A DNA stretch of 64,000 nt from Lotus japonicus. Taxonomy: Eukaryota; Streptophyta; Magnoliopsida; Fabales; Fabaceae. Shown here piece after piece: positions 11,249 through 22,030 of the stretch; position 1 is the stretch's first letter; each line of letters opens with the position of its first letter. The DNA lies in NCBI RefSeq assembly GCF_012489685.1, contig NC_080044.1, forward strand, positions 66,636,732 to 66,700,731, in the 5' to 3' direction. Position numbers and translations under genes: made by a program. Under the pieces are notes generated by a model that did no database searches, was not told where the DNA came from, and was given only the letters and a program-made list of their open reading frames with translations.

Positions 11249-12779
11249 GATCACTGTTTGAAGTTTGAACATAGAGAAATGGTCGCACTTATGTTGTAGG
11301 AGGGAGGGCCAATATCCATGTCATTAATAAAGCATATAAGAGCTAGCCAATCCACATTGTATTAAAAAGAGTTTGAAGAAAGCGTAAAATGTCTAAAAGA
11401 AGGCAGATAGGATTGCGACAAAATTTCTGGGACGCATGCATACTGTTGCTTCCCTTGATTTTCCGAAGCACACATGAACTTGTAACCTCTGGTCCCATTC
11501 CATGACTTGTCCACAAAACCCTGTCCTCCATGGCTTTCCTTCATACATGTCTCTTTCTTCAATCTATTACTTTCTTGGACTATGTCAACCTTTTGATATT
11601 TATTTATTTTCCCTAAATAGCAAAGCAAACACTGTAAATACTTATCCCCCTTTTTATATAAAATTAATAAGTATAATTCAGATTCTTTTATGTCAAATGA
11701 TATAATTATGATGTAAAACTTAGTATTTATCTCTTTATTATATGTGAGAGATAAATTCAAAATTTCCACATAATTAAGTAATGTTTTAACATGATTAGAT
11801 CCTGATTTGCATGTCCATCACATTTTCTTCTTAGCTAGCCTAAATTTCCCAGAGTTGATGGATTTATGTGTCAGTTAAAAAAGCTATTTTTGATAGGAGG
11901 AGCAAAGTTGGACAAAATGGGAAAAGCGGAAAAGTAATATTGGTTATGTTGTTTGTAAGGCAGATTAATATATATTGTGGGGAAAAAGTGAAGAAAAAGA
12001 TAGCTATATAGGTAACAATAGTTTTGATTCGGGGAAGAAGAAAATGAAAGTTGAGAAGAAAGAAGAGGTAACACTAGCACACACACTCTTGAAATTAAAG
12101 GCCCATGTGGAGAGCATGTGGGGATTGCATTGCATCGTGCTCTTTTATGTGTAAGGCAATGCCAAAATCCCAAATGCCCGGGAATTCGAATTCTTGTGGG
12201 ACCTGACGAACTCATATCACCATGTTTTGCGGATCCTGCCAATTTTCTCTTTTTTTCATTTTTTTTCCAGTGCTAATTAAGATATTTCATAACCGATAAT
12301 ACTAATTTCTCACTTTACTAACAGCGGAATAAACAGTAGAGACTTATTAATAAGTTTTATTTTTCATTCACAAGAGGTATGAATCAAACTTTCTACACAT
12401 AAACAAATAAGATCATCAACCACATGAGTAAATTAACTAGTGTAAGATTGTTTTCAACAATTTTCGTATTAGCAATCAGCGAAATGAGAACAATCTATGT
12501 GAAATTTAAGTTGAGATTTCAGATTCAAACTTCTCTAAATGCAATTGCTTAAAATCTTGGTAAAAAGTATTCTCGTGTCCTATAGTAGTTACCACTCAAA
12601 TAGGATTGACTAGAGTATACATGCGTTTTAGAAAAACACAAGAACCCTGGCTAGCAACGTTCCTTCTATCCATCGCCAGCTAAATGCAAACCATTGTATA
12701 CATGCACACCCGCATATGATTTGGTTTCTTAATTAATGCTAACTTTTTTTAATGTATACTCTACTACGCACTGAATATA

Positions 12780-12814
<35 letters not shown>

Positions 12815-13900
12815 GTATGGTTACATTACTTAATTTGATTTATTAGCCTCATTCAAACTGTCTACATCGATTAAATTTGAAGTCTTTGTTGGCTTAGGAT
12901 CATCGTATATTTTATCGCAGATACGTATATATGTACATCTCTACATTTAAAAAAAAACATTTCTACTAGATCTATTTATTATTTTTTTCTTTTTAATTAC
13001 TTTAATTTGATGAACACTTATATATGTTAGCCATTGTTCTTGAAAAATAGCTAATCAAGTGGTAAAAATTGAAGAAAATATGAATTGAGAGAAAAAAGTT
13101 CATGATTCAATTCGTGAAAAATGTTTATCTTTTCGATGTACCAAAAAAAAATATGTTGGCAATCACTTGTGGATTAAAGTTGGGGTTGCCTTGGCTTGAC
13201 AACCAATAAAGCATGTTTACCGCATTCTAATTCCAACATTCCACAAACGTGTCAAATCAAAATTACTGTATGAGATTGGTTAATTACCTTTAATTCCCCC
13301 ACTATTTTCAATTTTTATAGATTCTATCTTAGTAGTTAACAAAAGGAATGCAACATGAGAGATCTTTTTAATTATGATTTGAGAACAAGCCACATGCATA
13401 AGAATTGTATGGTAGCCACTTTTTCGCATGAGAACCATCCCCAAATGAAAATGGCAAATGTTAACAAGAACCACCCCTCACTATTTCTCACCACATGCAC
13501 CATCAATTCCACCTGAAAATTCCATCTCTATATCCCATATTGCGCCTTATATACCCTTCCAAGGTCTTGATCCTGCCGCTAATAATTTTTGTTTCTTGAA
13601 TGAATAGAACATTAGGCTTCTCTGCGGACGTTCTAAAACTGTCACAAATTGATGTTGTGGGTGTCTTGCAAAGTGGGCAGTGGCCGATTCAACCATGTAA
13701 AGCAATTAAAATGTATTATCTACACTACACCTATTAATATTATAAAGCAAACATACACGTCATTATTAAAGCATGTTGGATGTGTTTACCTCACTAATTA
13801 ATGCAATAAGATGGTCTTCCACAATCAAAGCATCCAAATTGAATTCGTAGAACATATAAATGGATAACATGATGATGAAAGAATACACCCCAAATACACA
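11249..13900. other. intergenic DNA with low-complexity tracts
   Basis: There is no supported coding gene. The region holds a (TA)n microsatellite at 12781-12811 and a candidate hairpin at 12114-12176 (see findings). Minus-strand open frames at 11362-11769 and 11871-12242 show no domain features and are rejected as genes. Confidence 0.5.
12781..12811. repeat. (TA)n microsatellite
   Basis: About fifteen TA units follow ACA and precede CACGTATGG. It is a simple repeat with no other feature. Confidence 0.9.
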
Positions 13901-14255
13901 TTATCGATCGATCCTAGCTAGCTTGCTAGTTGTTAATTATCACAATTAATCAGGGAGTTTTAGTCGCGGGCCAGAGGCACATTGTTTTGGAGCGAGTCGT
14001 ATTTAGTGAAATTTGTTTGTATTCAAAACAAAGATACTGATGTTAGGTTTGCCTTGCATTAAGGTTACCTTTATTCTTCTTTACCACTAATCTAATTGCA
14101 TTTTTCTTCTTTAATTATTCCCTTTGGTTTGGGTAGTGGGCCAGCCTCTCCATGTGCCAGCATGTGCTGTGTCTCTCTCTCCATGGCCCACCACCTCATC
14201 TTTCTAGCACATAAATTCCTTCCAAGCACATTCTCCATCTTCTCATTCACCCTCT

Positions 14256-14290
14256 CTCTCTCTCTCTCCCTCCCTCTCTCTCTCTCTCTC
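14256..14290. repeat. (CT)n microsatellite upstream of the bHLH gene
   Basis: A CT repeat interrupted by CCCTCC lies between the probable promoter and leader of the bHLH gene. CT-rich tracts are common in plant promoters and 5' leaders. A TATA-like TATAAACA follows at about 14328. Confidence 0.75.
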
Positions 14291-14327
14291 ATCCTGATCA
14301 TGCTATATACTACTTTGCTTGGATCTA

Positions 14328-14335
14328 TAAACACT
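14328..14335 (+). promoter_or_regulatory. candidate TATA box of the bHLH gene
   Basis: TATAAACA lies about 640 bp upstream of the ATG. It would be only about 80 bp upstream of a good splice donor (AAG|GTATGC at 14413), so transcription would start shortly before the proposed leader intron. This is inferred from motif and spacing only. Confidence 0.4.
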
Positions 14336-14412
14336 CCATCACTCACCAAAACTTGCTCAATTTTTTTGTTTCACCATCTTCTACTCAGTCTCTCTACAAG
14401 AATTTCAGCAAG

Positions 14413-14974
14413 GTATGCCTTCATTTTTTTATAGTTGCTTAAATGTTTCCACCAGCTAGAAAACCCTAGCCAGCATGTCATGTACATATCAACCTCTTAT
14501 AGTTTGTTTAACAGGCCGGGCATGGTTTTCACTTTTTTGCTCCTTTTGCTCAACAGTTATATGGCATTTGTTTGTGCCTAAGTTTTTGTACTCTCTCTTG
14601 TTGGGTTACTACCTTTGTGCTATTATTAATTCAATTTGGCTTAAAAAACATATCAACCTCTTATAATTTGTTTCTTTCTTATAGTTTGTTTTGAAAATTG
14701 ATTTATAGTTGATTTATAATTTGTTTAAGTACTTTCTTATAGTTTTTTTTTTTGAAAAAGTTTTGAGTGTCTGTTTTGATACACAATTACAAATTGCAAT
14801 GAAATTAAAATTGTGCAAGATAAAAACAATTTTCTTTAACATTTGGAACTGTCGATCATGATTTTGATCTCGTTGTGCATCAAAACATGCATTGAGTTGT
14901 GAATAAAAATACCCAGATACTAGCATACTATAATATACCAAAGAGGAACTCATTCCCATAATTTTTTGGAACAG
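14413..14974 (+). other. proposed 5'-leader intron of the bHLH gene
   Basis: A strong donor (AAG|GTATGC) at 14413 and an acceptor (TTTTTTGGAACAG) ending at 14974 would remove 562 nt. The CDS would then start 2 nt after the junction. A LINE tail with a long target duplication sits inside. The intron is inferred from splice signals; no transcript evidence is available. Confidence 0.5.
14510..14647 (+). mobile_element. short L1 LINE tail in the leader intron
   Basis: A 26-bp direct repeat (14484-14509 and 14648-14673, one mismatch) starts ACATATCAACCTCTTATA. It encloses 138 bp that end TTAATTCAATTTGGCTTAAAAA, resembling the other L1 tails in this window. The element is cut to its last portion and has no coding part. 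The repeat itself is direct evidence for target-primed insertion. Confidence 0.85.
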
Positions 14975-14975
14975 G

Positions 14976-15527
14976 ATGCGTAATATGAGTTCTCTTAAGC
15001 AAGAGTTTCTCCGAAGGTGGATTAGGGGTCTCAGAAAATATAGCTCAAAGAAGAAGGACATGAACTTGTTGGAGAGAAAGAAGGTGATAAAGCTGTCTGC
15101 AGATTTAGCCATGGCTTCCACCAGAGACAAAACCACCCACTGGAGCCGAGCCCTTATTGCCAACGCTTCCAGGGACAGCGGCGGCGGCGGCGACAAGGGC
15201 CTCCCGGAACACCGCCTTACATGCTCGCCACAGAATAATATTTCTTCACCACCTTGTAGGAGACATAGGATGAGAAGCAGGAAGATCTTGATAAGAAGAA
15301 ACCGTACGGCTCACAGAGGAAAGGAAAAGGTGACAGCGAGTTTCATTGCGAAGCGACTTGTCCAGAAGAGAACACGAAGGCTCAAGAGTCTGTTACCAGG
15401 TGGAGAATTCATGGATGATGTGTCTTTGGTTGAAGAAACCCTAGATTATATACAATCCCTTCGAGCTCAAGTTGAAGTCATGAGGTGTCTTGTCTCTGCC
15501 TCCGAGCTCATAAAAAATCCTCCGTAA
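14976..15527 (+). CDS. IBH1-like atypical bHLH transcription regulator
   Basis: The 183-residue protein is encoded in one exon. The C-terminal 57 residues form a helix-loop-helix: a basic first helix (KRLVQKRTRRLKSLL, about 124-138), the loop PGGEFMDD and a second helix (VSLVEETLDYIQSLRAQVEVM). The His-Glu-Arg set needed for E-box binding is absent, so it should dimerise but not bind DNA itself. The N-terminus (MSSLKQEFLRRWIRGLRKYS, then LSADLAMASTRDKTTHWSRALI) matches the IBH1/IBL1 type. That family antagonises activating bHLHs and the PRE/ILI1 HLHs in brassinosteroid- and gibberellin-controlled cell elongation. ATG 14976 is the first in frame; Met4 is an alternative start. An intron in the leader is likely. 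IBL1 is the closest match I recall, but orthology is not proven. Confidence 0.85.
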   Translation: MRNMSSLKQEFLRRWIRGLRKYSSKKKDMNLLERKKVIKLSADLAMASTRDKTTHWSRALIANASRDSGGGGDKGLPEHRLTCSPQNNISSPPCRRHRMRSRKILIRRNRTAHRGKEKVTASFIAKRLVQKRTRRLKSLLPGGEFMDDVSLVEETLDYIQSLRAQVEVMRCLVSASELIKNPP

Positions 15528-16559
15528 ATATGATATCTCTTCCATGGATTGTCTCTGCATCGCTGTTCACCGCTTAATACAAGCACCCGTGCGAGGTGAT
15601 TAGTCATTACTGTCAGGGATGGATAATTATCAGAAGAAAAAAAATCATGTGTAGTGTTTAGCTTTTTATACTATATGTTTTATTTATATGTATTAATTTG
15701 TTTTGTTTTTTTTATAAATTTCCATCTCTTCACACTTTCTCTTTGGAAGCTAGAAGTGATGGAGAAAAAGATCGAGGCGTTCCTATACATATACATCAAG
15801 GCAATGTACAGTGGAAAATATCATATACGTAAGTGAAGTTTTTATAATTTCCATCATGATTCGCGGATGTTATATTAGTATAATTCGATTCACACACATA
15901 TGTATGATCGTTAGTGTATGTATTTATGCTTTATATCTTTGATTTCCCTCCTACTTTCTTTCAAATAAAAGTGAGGAAATTGATAATACATATTGTCAAC
16001 CAAATTGATGCTTTACAATAATAATGCATCAAATCAAATAAGGTAGCTAATTACTACAAATGCGGATTGTGTTTTCGCGTCAATAGTACCATATGATATA
16101 TAGAGGTAATGGAGTATTGATTATCCAGGCTGGGATGTTTTTTTATAGTTGATTTAATTTTGGTGAAGAAACATGATGCAGATTTTGCATTATATCGAGA
16201 GGTTTATTTGTGAGAGAAAAAAATATCGTGTTGACATGCACCCATTTCTTATATACATTTAACATGCATTTAGATAAATGAGTCAAACAGTTCGGAGAAG
16301 CCCTCCACACTCCCTTTTGAAGTGCAAATAGAAGTCTGTAACACATTAGTTTGCTGTCATGACACCCACTAATTAGCTACAAATTGCCATAACAATAGTT
16401 GATTGGTAACCAATGAAAACTAGTTCAAAAGCATTTACAGTATTAATCATGAATGCACAGTTGAAACCAAAATTGGCAATTAAAATTGAGTTTTGATTCA
16501 TTCACACCTTTATTTTATTTTCATATCAATTTCACTTCATTGTTCTATTTATCCATCTC
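15528..16559. other. 3' flank of the bHLH gene, no further gene
   Basis: AT-rich DNA follows the stop codon. It probably includes the 3' untranslated region. No further gene, terminator motif or delimitable transposon is seen. Confidence 0.5.
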
Positions 16560-16569
16560 TTCTTTCTCT

Positions 16570-17008
16570 TTTTTTTTTTATCAGCAAATTATAATAGTAT
16601 AATAGATGGAGGCACTAGGGGTGCCCCAACCCATGTACAAGAAACAAAAAAAGAAAGAAAAAAACAATACCCAGCAGAGATTTCAGGGATATCCAATCTC
16701 TAGATAAAAGCTACTAAGAACTAACAGCAGTTATAAGTGAGCCTGCACATAAAATAAACCACTAGTTTAAACACAAACGAGCTCAACAGTTCACCACAAA
16801 AGTAGGAAATAGGAATATAGTAGGTGTTCCTCAAACCGCTGTTCAAGCTATCAAAGGCTTTCCAAACAGATTAGCGGATTAGAAGCCCACTCGTATGGAG
16901 AGAAGCAAAAATCTTTAACTCTTCCTTTAAGCCACAACCAAGATTTGTGTTGTATCGAATCCAAGGACAAAGAGAATTCTGCTATTTCACCTTGGAAAAT
17001 TAACCTGT
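16570..17008 (-). mobile_element. 5'-truncated L1 LINE 3' end
   Basis: TTCTTTCTCT is repeated at 16560-16569 and 17009-17018. The T-run directly after the left copy is the A-tail of a minus-strand insertion. The 439-bp body has the GC-richer, non-coding look of L1 3' ends (for example GGAGGCACTAGGGGTGCC near 16611) and no open frame. The target repeat is pyrimidine-rich, so chance matching is somewhat easier than usual. Confidence 0.7.
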
Positions 17009-17417
17009 TTCTTTCTCTATCACATCATCATCAACATCATATCTCTTATTTCTCCCTCATTTTTGCTTTACTCTCTTAGGTGGAGATGAAAATAAATTGT
17101 GAACAAACACTTATTAATTTTATCGGACGGATTAGTCTACAAATTTATATAGCACTCATTTTACACCAAATTAAATTGACAATTCTTTGTTGAAATTTAG
17201 GTGCCGCCTTACATATATATGTTTTCACTAAGAATCAGAGGAGAATTTAAAATCTAGTCTTTTTTGGTATTCGTCGTTAAGCCATGTCGCGCGACCATAT
17301 ATATTGAACGAGATCGCTTGCTTTGATGTAAGACACTCGCCTTAACGGAATAAGCCCAAACCTCCTGGTCCATCTATATATCAGCTGCTAGGCCCGAATT
17401 CGACGATCGTTATCTAG

Positions 17418-17472
17418 CTAGGATTGAAGCACTCCTAGTGCTTCTTTTAATTCAATTTGCTTATAAAAAAAA
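17418..17472 (+). mobile_element. very short L1 tail insertion
   Basis: About 55 bp contain GAAGCAC-TCCTA-GTGCTTC, a perfect 7-bp stem, then AATTCAATTTGCTTATAAAAAAAA. GTTATCTAG before it (17409-17417) and GTTATTCTAG after it (17473-17482) look like a target duplication with a one-base difference. Only the extreme 3' end of a LINE was inserted. Confidence 0.6.
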
Positions 17473-18094
17473 GTTATTCTAGTCCACAAGACACCAAATC
17501 TTAATTAGGTATTAAGCGAAGGGTCTTTTGGACTGCATCAATCGATGTTCTTCAAACCTTGCCATTCTACGGAGTACGAACCTCACCCATTCCAATCTAC
17601 GAGCCCGCAAGACATCAAGCCTTAAGTATTATAGCAAAGTGTGATGTATTGACTACATCAACCAATCGATGTTCTTTAGACCTCGCCCTTCTGCGGTTCT
17701 CGCTCATTACAATCCCTCAAGATATCAAGCCTTAAATATTGAGGCAAAGTATGTCTTCTAAACATGCATGGAGGAGAAATGTTCTTCTTAATGCAAAGCG
17801 AGAATTCCAACTTCGCATTTAGCTGTCACTCCCTAATTAAGATTGGACATATCAAGGCGAAGTATACTCTCCCATTTGACAATGTGCACAACGCATATTA
17901 ATAAGGGTGTGTTTTTACACACCTTTTGGCTTTCCAATGTTATTTGTTCTTGAGCATTTCTCAATACTTAAAGTAATGATTAGTGATAAATTTAATTTAA
18001 AACCCTTAACACAAAAAGTTATCACGCTTTTTATGAGATGAGCCCAACTGAGTATTTACCTCTGATAGTAATGACTAATCTTATCGCTAGTGTT

Positions 18095-18207
18095 CTTACT
18101 AAGCGGTAAACGGCTGACCATAATATGTGTTTCATTTCCATGAGTGGGAATCAGACTCACAACCTCATAGTTAAGGAATAAAATGAGCTAATCACTACGC
18201 CACACCT
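18095..18207 (-). mobile_element. probable tRNA-derived SINE remnant
   Basis: Read on the minus strand, GTGGCGTAGTGATTAGCTCA resembles a tRNA A-box region. GGTTGTGAGTCTGATTCCC resembles a B-box about 50 nt later. The sequence differs from the SINE at 11114, so it would be another family. No target duplication was found. Confidence 0.4.
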
Positions 18208-18209
18208 TA

Positions 18210-19466
18210 TAGTTAATAATTAGTTAACCATGCTTTCGATAAGACACAACAACTCGCGATTCAAGCCCACACACATGGCTTGGGATTCAGACAAAGCTCC
18301 TACATAAATGGATTAGCGTTGCTTCTTCCTTCACTTCTAAACACTTTCACCATAATGCTCCTTACTATCATTGTTGTTGCGTACACTGTCTTCTCCGACG
18401 TCCTTTTTGTTGATAATTCGAGTGTGAGATTAAAGTTTCACATTAACCTTTTTTTTGAACAACAAAAAATGATTTTATTTAAAAGATAATTTCTGAGAAC
18501 ATCACTCTCAGATGAGATAAAGGATAGATACAAGATCTCCAACACATAACAAAATTCAAATACCCAACTCCCATTAGCAAGAAGATCTCCACCACCAATA
18601 ATACCCAAAGAAAGACCAAAACGGTATTAAAATAAATTCCCACCACAATGGAAAACCAGATAGACAAGAATCCCACACACAAAACATAAAACTTTCATCC
18701 TCCAATTTCTAAGAGATCGATGTGACCCCATAAACCTAATGTCTTAAGGTTTTGAGTTAAAATGTGGCGTTGATATATCTTGGTGTCTTGCTCCTTGGCA
18801 CAAGAGCTTTCCTATCTCCCCCAACACTTCTGCCTTTCGTTCTCCAATTTCTGATGAGTTCCTCTACAACAAACTCTTATTTTCACTTGTATTCCTCTCC
18901 TGCGTGCTAATACCATAACAGTTGGATGAGAACAGAAGAAACAGAAAATGCAATAGCTTTTAAAATGGTTTTTCTTCATGTGAAATTTTTTATTTTTATA
19001 CAAGCACGTATAGGGTTCATCATGGGTGGAAATCGCACAACCTTCGGGTAGAGCTGATATTGTGATAATTAATTAATTTTAACAATTTTTTGCGTATCAC
19101 CATTCTTTCTAAGATGAAAAACTTATAAATGACATTATCTTACAAAATTATTTTGATTTATCATATAAAAAAATAGTCCATTTGGTAAGCTATAGACCAG
19201 ACAAATACCAGACTAAAGAGATAAGTAATTTTCAACCGTAAGCGTAGAACTATAGGTCAGTTGCTTTCCAAATTGCAATCACATGATATAGGATTAAGTA
19301 GTAGCCAAACCTCTTGACTTTGACCCCCTTCAAACTGTTGTTGCTTTACAGCTATTTGTGCCCCATTAGCAATAAACAACAATAATGATAGCATTATCAT
19401 AATTAACCATACTTTCATTGTTATTTTTGTTCATCGATGCGACGATGCCTACTTGCTTTTTGTTAT
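18210..19466. other. intergenic DNA, possible LINE remnant
   Basis: There is no supported gene. A T-run followed by a C/A-rich stretch (about 18451-18720) has the look of a minus-strand LINE 3' end, but no target duplication or protein match supports it. Confidence 0.35.
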
Positions 19467-20185
19467 ACTCTCCAACCTAATATATTTTGTTATAGATAAA
19501 TATTAGTTGTTAGTAATATTAGTAAATTAATCCTCCTCAGGATTCGAACCCTGGACCATGGACCCTTCATCAGTGGCGGAACTATGAATTATTTTGAGCA
19601 TGGGCGAGATTATGTCTAAGTCTAATTACCCACACCTGATATTTGACCTAATATTTTAAATTGCGGTTGCAGTCGCAATTTCAGGTGCTGCAGTTGCGGG
19701 CATTACGGTGTTGCGGTGTGAATAACGTGTTGCAATAACAAATATGTGATTTGCAACTTGCAAGAATATAACAAAATAAAAAATATCATGTAGTTAATAA
19801 AAATAAATAAATGTAATCAATTTTATATTAATTTATTTTTTTCCAATTTCCCTCTATCTTTACCTCACGTTCCTTCTTCCTTCATTTTGAGTGATTACAT
19901 TCATTCCAAAATAGACTAAACTCCATTCTAATTAGGTTCAGGAAATGTTTCCATTCCTAATTTTAATTAGACTAAAAAATAGAAAGAAAGACAAATTCAA
20001 ACAAACACAAAGAAGCCATTGAAAGAGAGATACCCAGAAGGGATGCATAAGAGTTGGAAAGAACAAGAAGAAGGAAAGAAAGCTTTTTGCGTGTAGAGAG
20101 AGAATGCAATGAATGAGCAAAAAGTGACGGCAAAAGTTGGTGTCATAATATATGGAATCAGGGTCACTCACTCTGGAAATACTAG

Positions 20186-21357
20186 GGTAGCGTTTGATAG
20201 ACAGGTGGGAAGGGAACGGAACAGGACACATGAGTTTCGTTCTGTGTTTGTCATGTTTTTAAGATGGAACAGAACAGGACAAAAAGCTCCAGGAACAGGA
20301 CACCTTGGTTCCCTGGAACAGGGTGGAACGGAAGAGAACGGAACGAAACACTCTCTTACAACTTTTGCAAGTTTAAAAATACCCTTAATTTATTTTTGAA
20401 ATGTTATGTATCTAAATAGTTTAAAATCACTTCTAAAATTGAAAGCACTTATTATATTTGTAGACAAAGTTAGATGAAAATCTACTATGTCAAAAAAATC
20501 ACTTAAAATAAAATCAATTATTTTTTCAAATGTAAAATCACTTGTTGTAAGCAATGATAAAAGAGTCAATTAGAGTGCGTTTGATTCAACTTATTTTGAA
20601 AAAAATCACTTTTAAATCAAAAAAATCACTTTTAAAATCAAAAAAATCACTTTTTAATCAAAATCTCGCTTTTTGTGTTTGTTTCAGGTGAAGCTGAAAA
20701 CAGATTATTTGAAACAATTACTTTAGCTTATTATGAAAATCTATGATGATAGATGAGAGGAGATAAAAAAAGTGATTCTAATTAGAGTAGTCAAACAAGA
20801 ATCAACTTAATTAAAATATAATCAATTATTTTTTCAAAAGTAAAATTTGTTTTTATAAGCAATGATAAACGAGTCAATTAGAGTGCGTTTGATTCAACTT
20901 ATTTTGAAAAATCACTTTTTAATCAAAAAATCATTTTTTAATGAAAATCTCACTTGTTGTGTTTGTTTCAGGTGAAGCTGAAAACAAATTATTTGAAACA
21001 GTTACTTTAACTTATCATGAAATAAAAAAGTGATTTCAATAACATACTAAAACAACTTAAACAATATATAAGTGATTATTTTTAAGAAATAAGTGATTAT
21101 TTTAAAGAAATAAGTTATTATTTCATGAAGTAAGCAAAAACAAACGGTTTCTATGCAAAATGCTCAATTGAGTTCAATTTGTTTTCCTCAATCAAATATT
21201 AAACATGCAGGGTTATATATGTAATCAAAATCATGGTTCTGTTCTATTGACTTGAAGTTACCAAATACAACACACAGAACATTATTGTCTTGTTCCATCC
21301 TGTTCTGTCCCTTTCCGTTCTGTTATGTCCCGTTCCGTTCTGTCACCAAACGCTACC
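20186..21357. mobile_element. inverted-repeat element nested in the hAT element
   Basis: GGTAGCGTTTGATAGACAGG at the left and its near reverse complement at the right (…CACCAAACGCTACC) delimit 1172 bp. Both ends carry repeated GGAACGGAAC/GTTCCGTTC motifs. The flanking triplets are TAG and TAC, so a 3-bp target duplication is only partly preserved. GG…GTTTG ends suggest a PIF/Harbinger-like origin, but this is not certain. There is no transposase. Confidence 0.7.
20505..21045. repeat. diverged tandem duplication inside the nested element
   Basis: GCAATGATAAAAGAGTCAAT at 20551 recurs as GCAATGATAAACGAGTCAAT at 20859, an offset of 308 bp. Downstream, GAGTGCGTTTGATTCAACTT and GTTTGTTTCAGGTGAAGCTG are also shared. 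The copies differ mainly in the number of short ATCACTTTTTAATCAAA units. Confidence 0.8.
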
Positions 21358-21776
21358 TACGCGTTCTTGCCAAACTAAGTACACCTGTCATCTAATGTTT
21401 TTATTCTTTTTTGAAACAAATTAAATGATGATTTATATTTCTTTCCTAATTCTCTAATTGTCCTCTGTTGTCTTTCTCTTCACCTTACCCAAGTCCCACA
21501 TCGGCTTCTCACTTTTGCCTCCCCAATGTTACACAACTTTCCTCTTTCTCTTCACAGTGGCCGACCACTAGCTACTTCAAGTCTTCACCCACCACGGATC
21601 TACACACAAGATTACAAGAGGTTTTGCTGAGATCTACATGCAAGAAGAGAATTTTTTCAGGAAACAGAGCAATTTGGATCTAGAAATTGAAGAACAGATG
21701 ATGAAGGGAAAAATGGTTCAAAGGGAAAGGTGAAAAACTTCTTTGTGAGAACCAATTCAGAGAAGATACCCTCACT

Positions 21777-21842
21777 CACTCTTCACTCACTCACTCACTC
21801 ACTCACTCACTCACCCACCCACCCACCGCTTCACTCACTCAC
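21777..21842. repeat. (TCAC)n microsatellite
   Basis: TCAC units, partly changed to CACC, run through this stretch inside the hAT element. Confidence 0.85.
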
Positions 21843-22030
21843 CCATGACCCACCCCCACCATCCACAGCGACACAACCCTGTCTGTCTCCCTAAATTTTG
21901 CCCTTTATCTCTTCTTTTAAATTTTTGGGTAGCCCAGGCACGCCAGGCGGTGAATCTGTCCCTGCCCTTCATCCTCCAACCCTTATATCTCTAGCTCTTA
22001 TCACTTGAGCTATCCTTCGAGGACTCTCCA

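Larger units (their letters stand above)
19571..21964. mobile_element. non-autonomous hAT transposon
   Basis: A perfect 8-bp duplication, CCCTTCAT, lies at 19563-19570 and 21965-21972. The ends are CAGTGGCGGA and, inverted, CAGGGACAGA, an imperfect terminal repeat with the CAG start seen in many hAT elements. No transposase is present in its 2394 bp. Part of the length is a second inverted-repeat element inserted inside (20186-21357). It interrupts an older SINE, which gives a clear order of events. Confidence 0.85.
19475..22022 (-). mobile_element. tRNA-derived SINE split by a hAT element
   Basis: The two halves are 19475-19570 and 21973-22022. On the minus strand the joined order is an A-box-like TAGCTCAAGTGATAAGAGC, then a clear B-box (GGGTTCGAATCC), then a tail similar to the SINE at 11114. 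ACTCTCCA flanks the composite at 19467-19474 and 22023-22030. The hAT insertion duplicated CCCTTCAT within the SINE. The B-box half is at about 19543-19556. Confidence 0.8.

Noticed and set aside
14096..14434. 112-codon plus-strand frame and its antisense near 14092-14349
   Set aside because: They run through the CT microsatellite and the probable promoter/leader of the bHLH gene; the peptides are repeats of Leu/Ser or Arg/Glu.
19543..19556. A tRNA gene suggested by a perfect B-box-like GGATTCGAACCC
   Set aside because: No cloverleaf could be formed; head and tail match a SINE seen elsewhere in the window.
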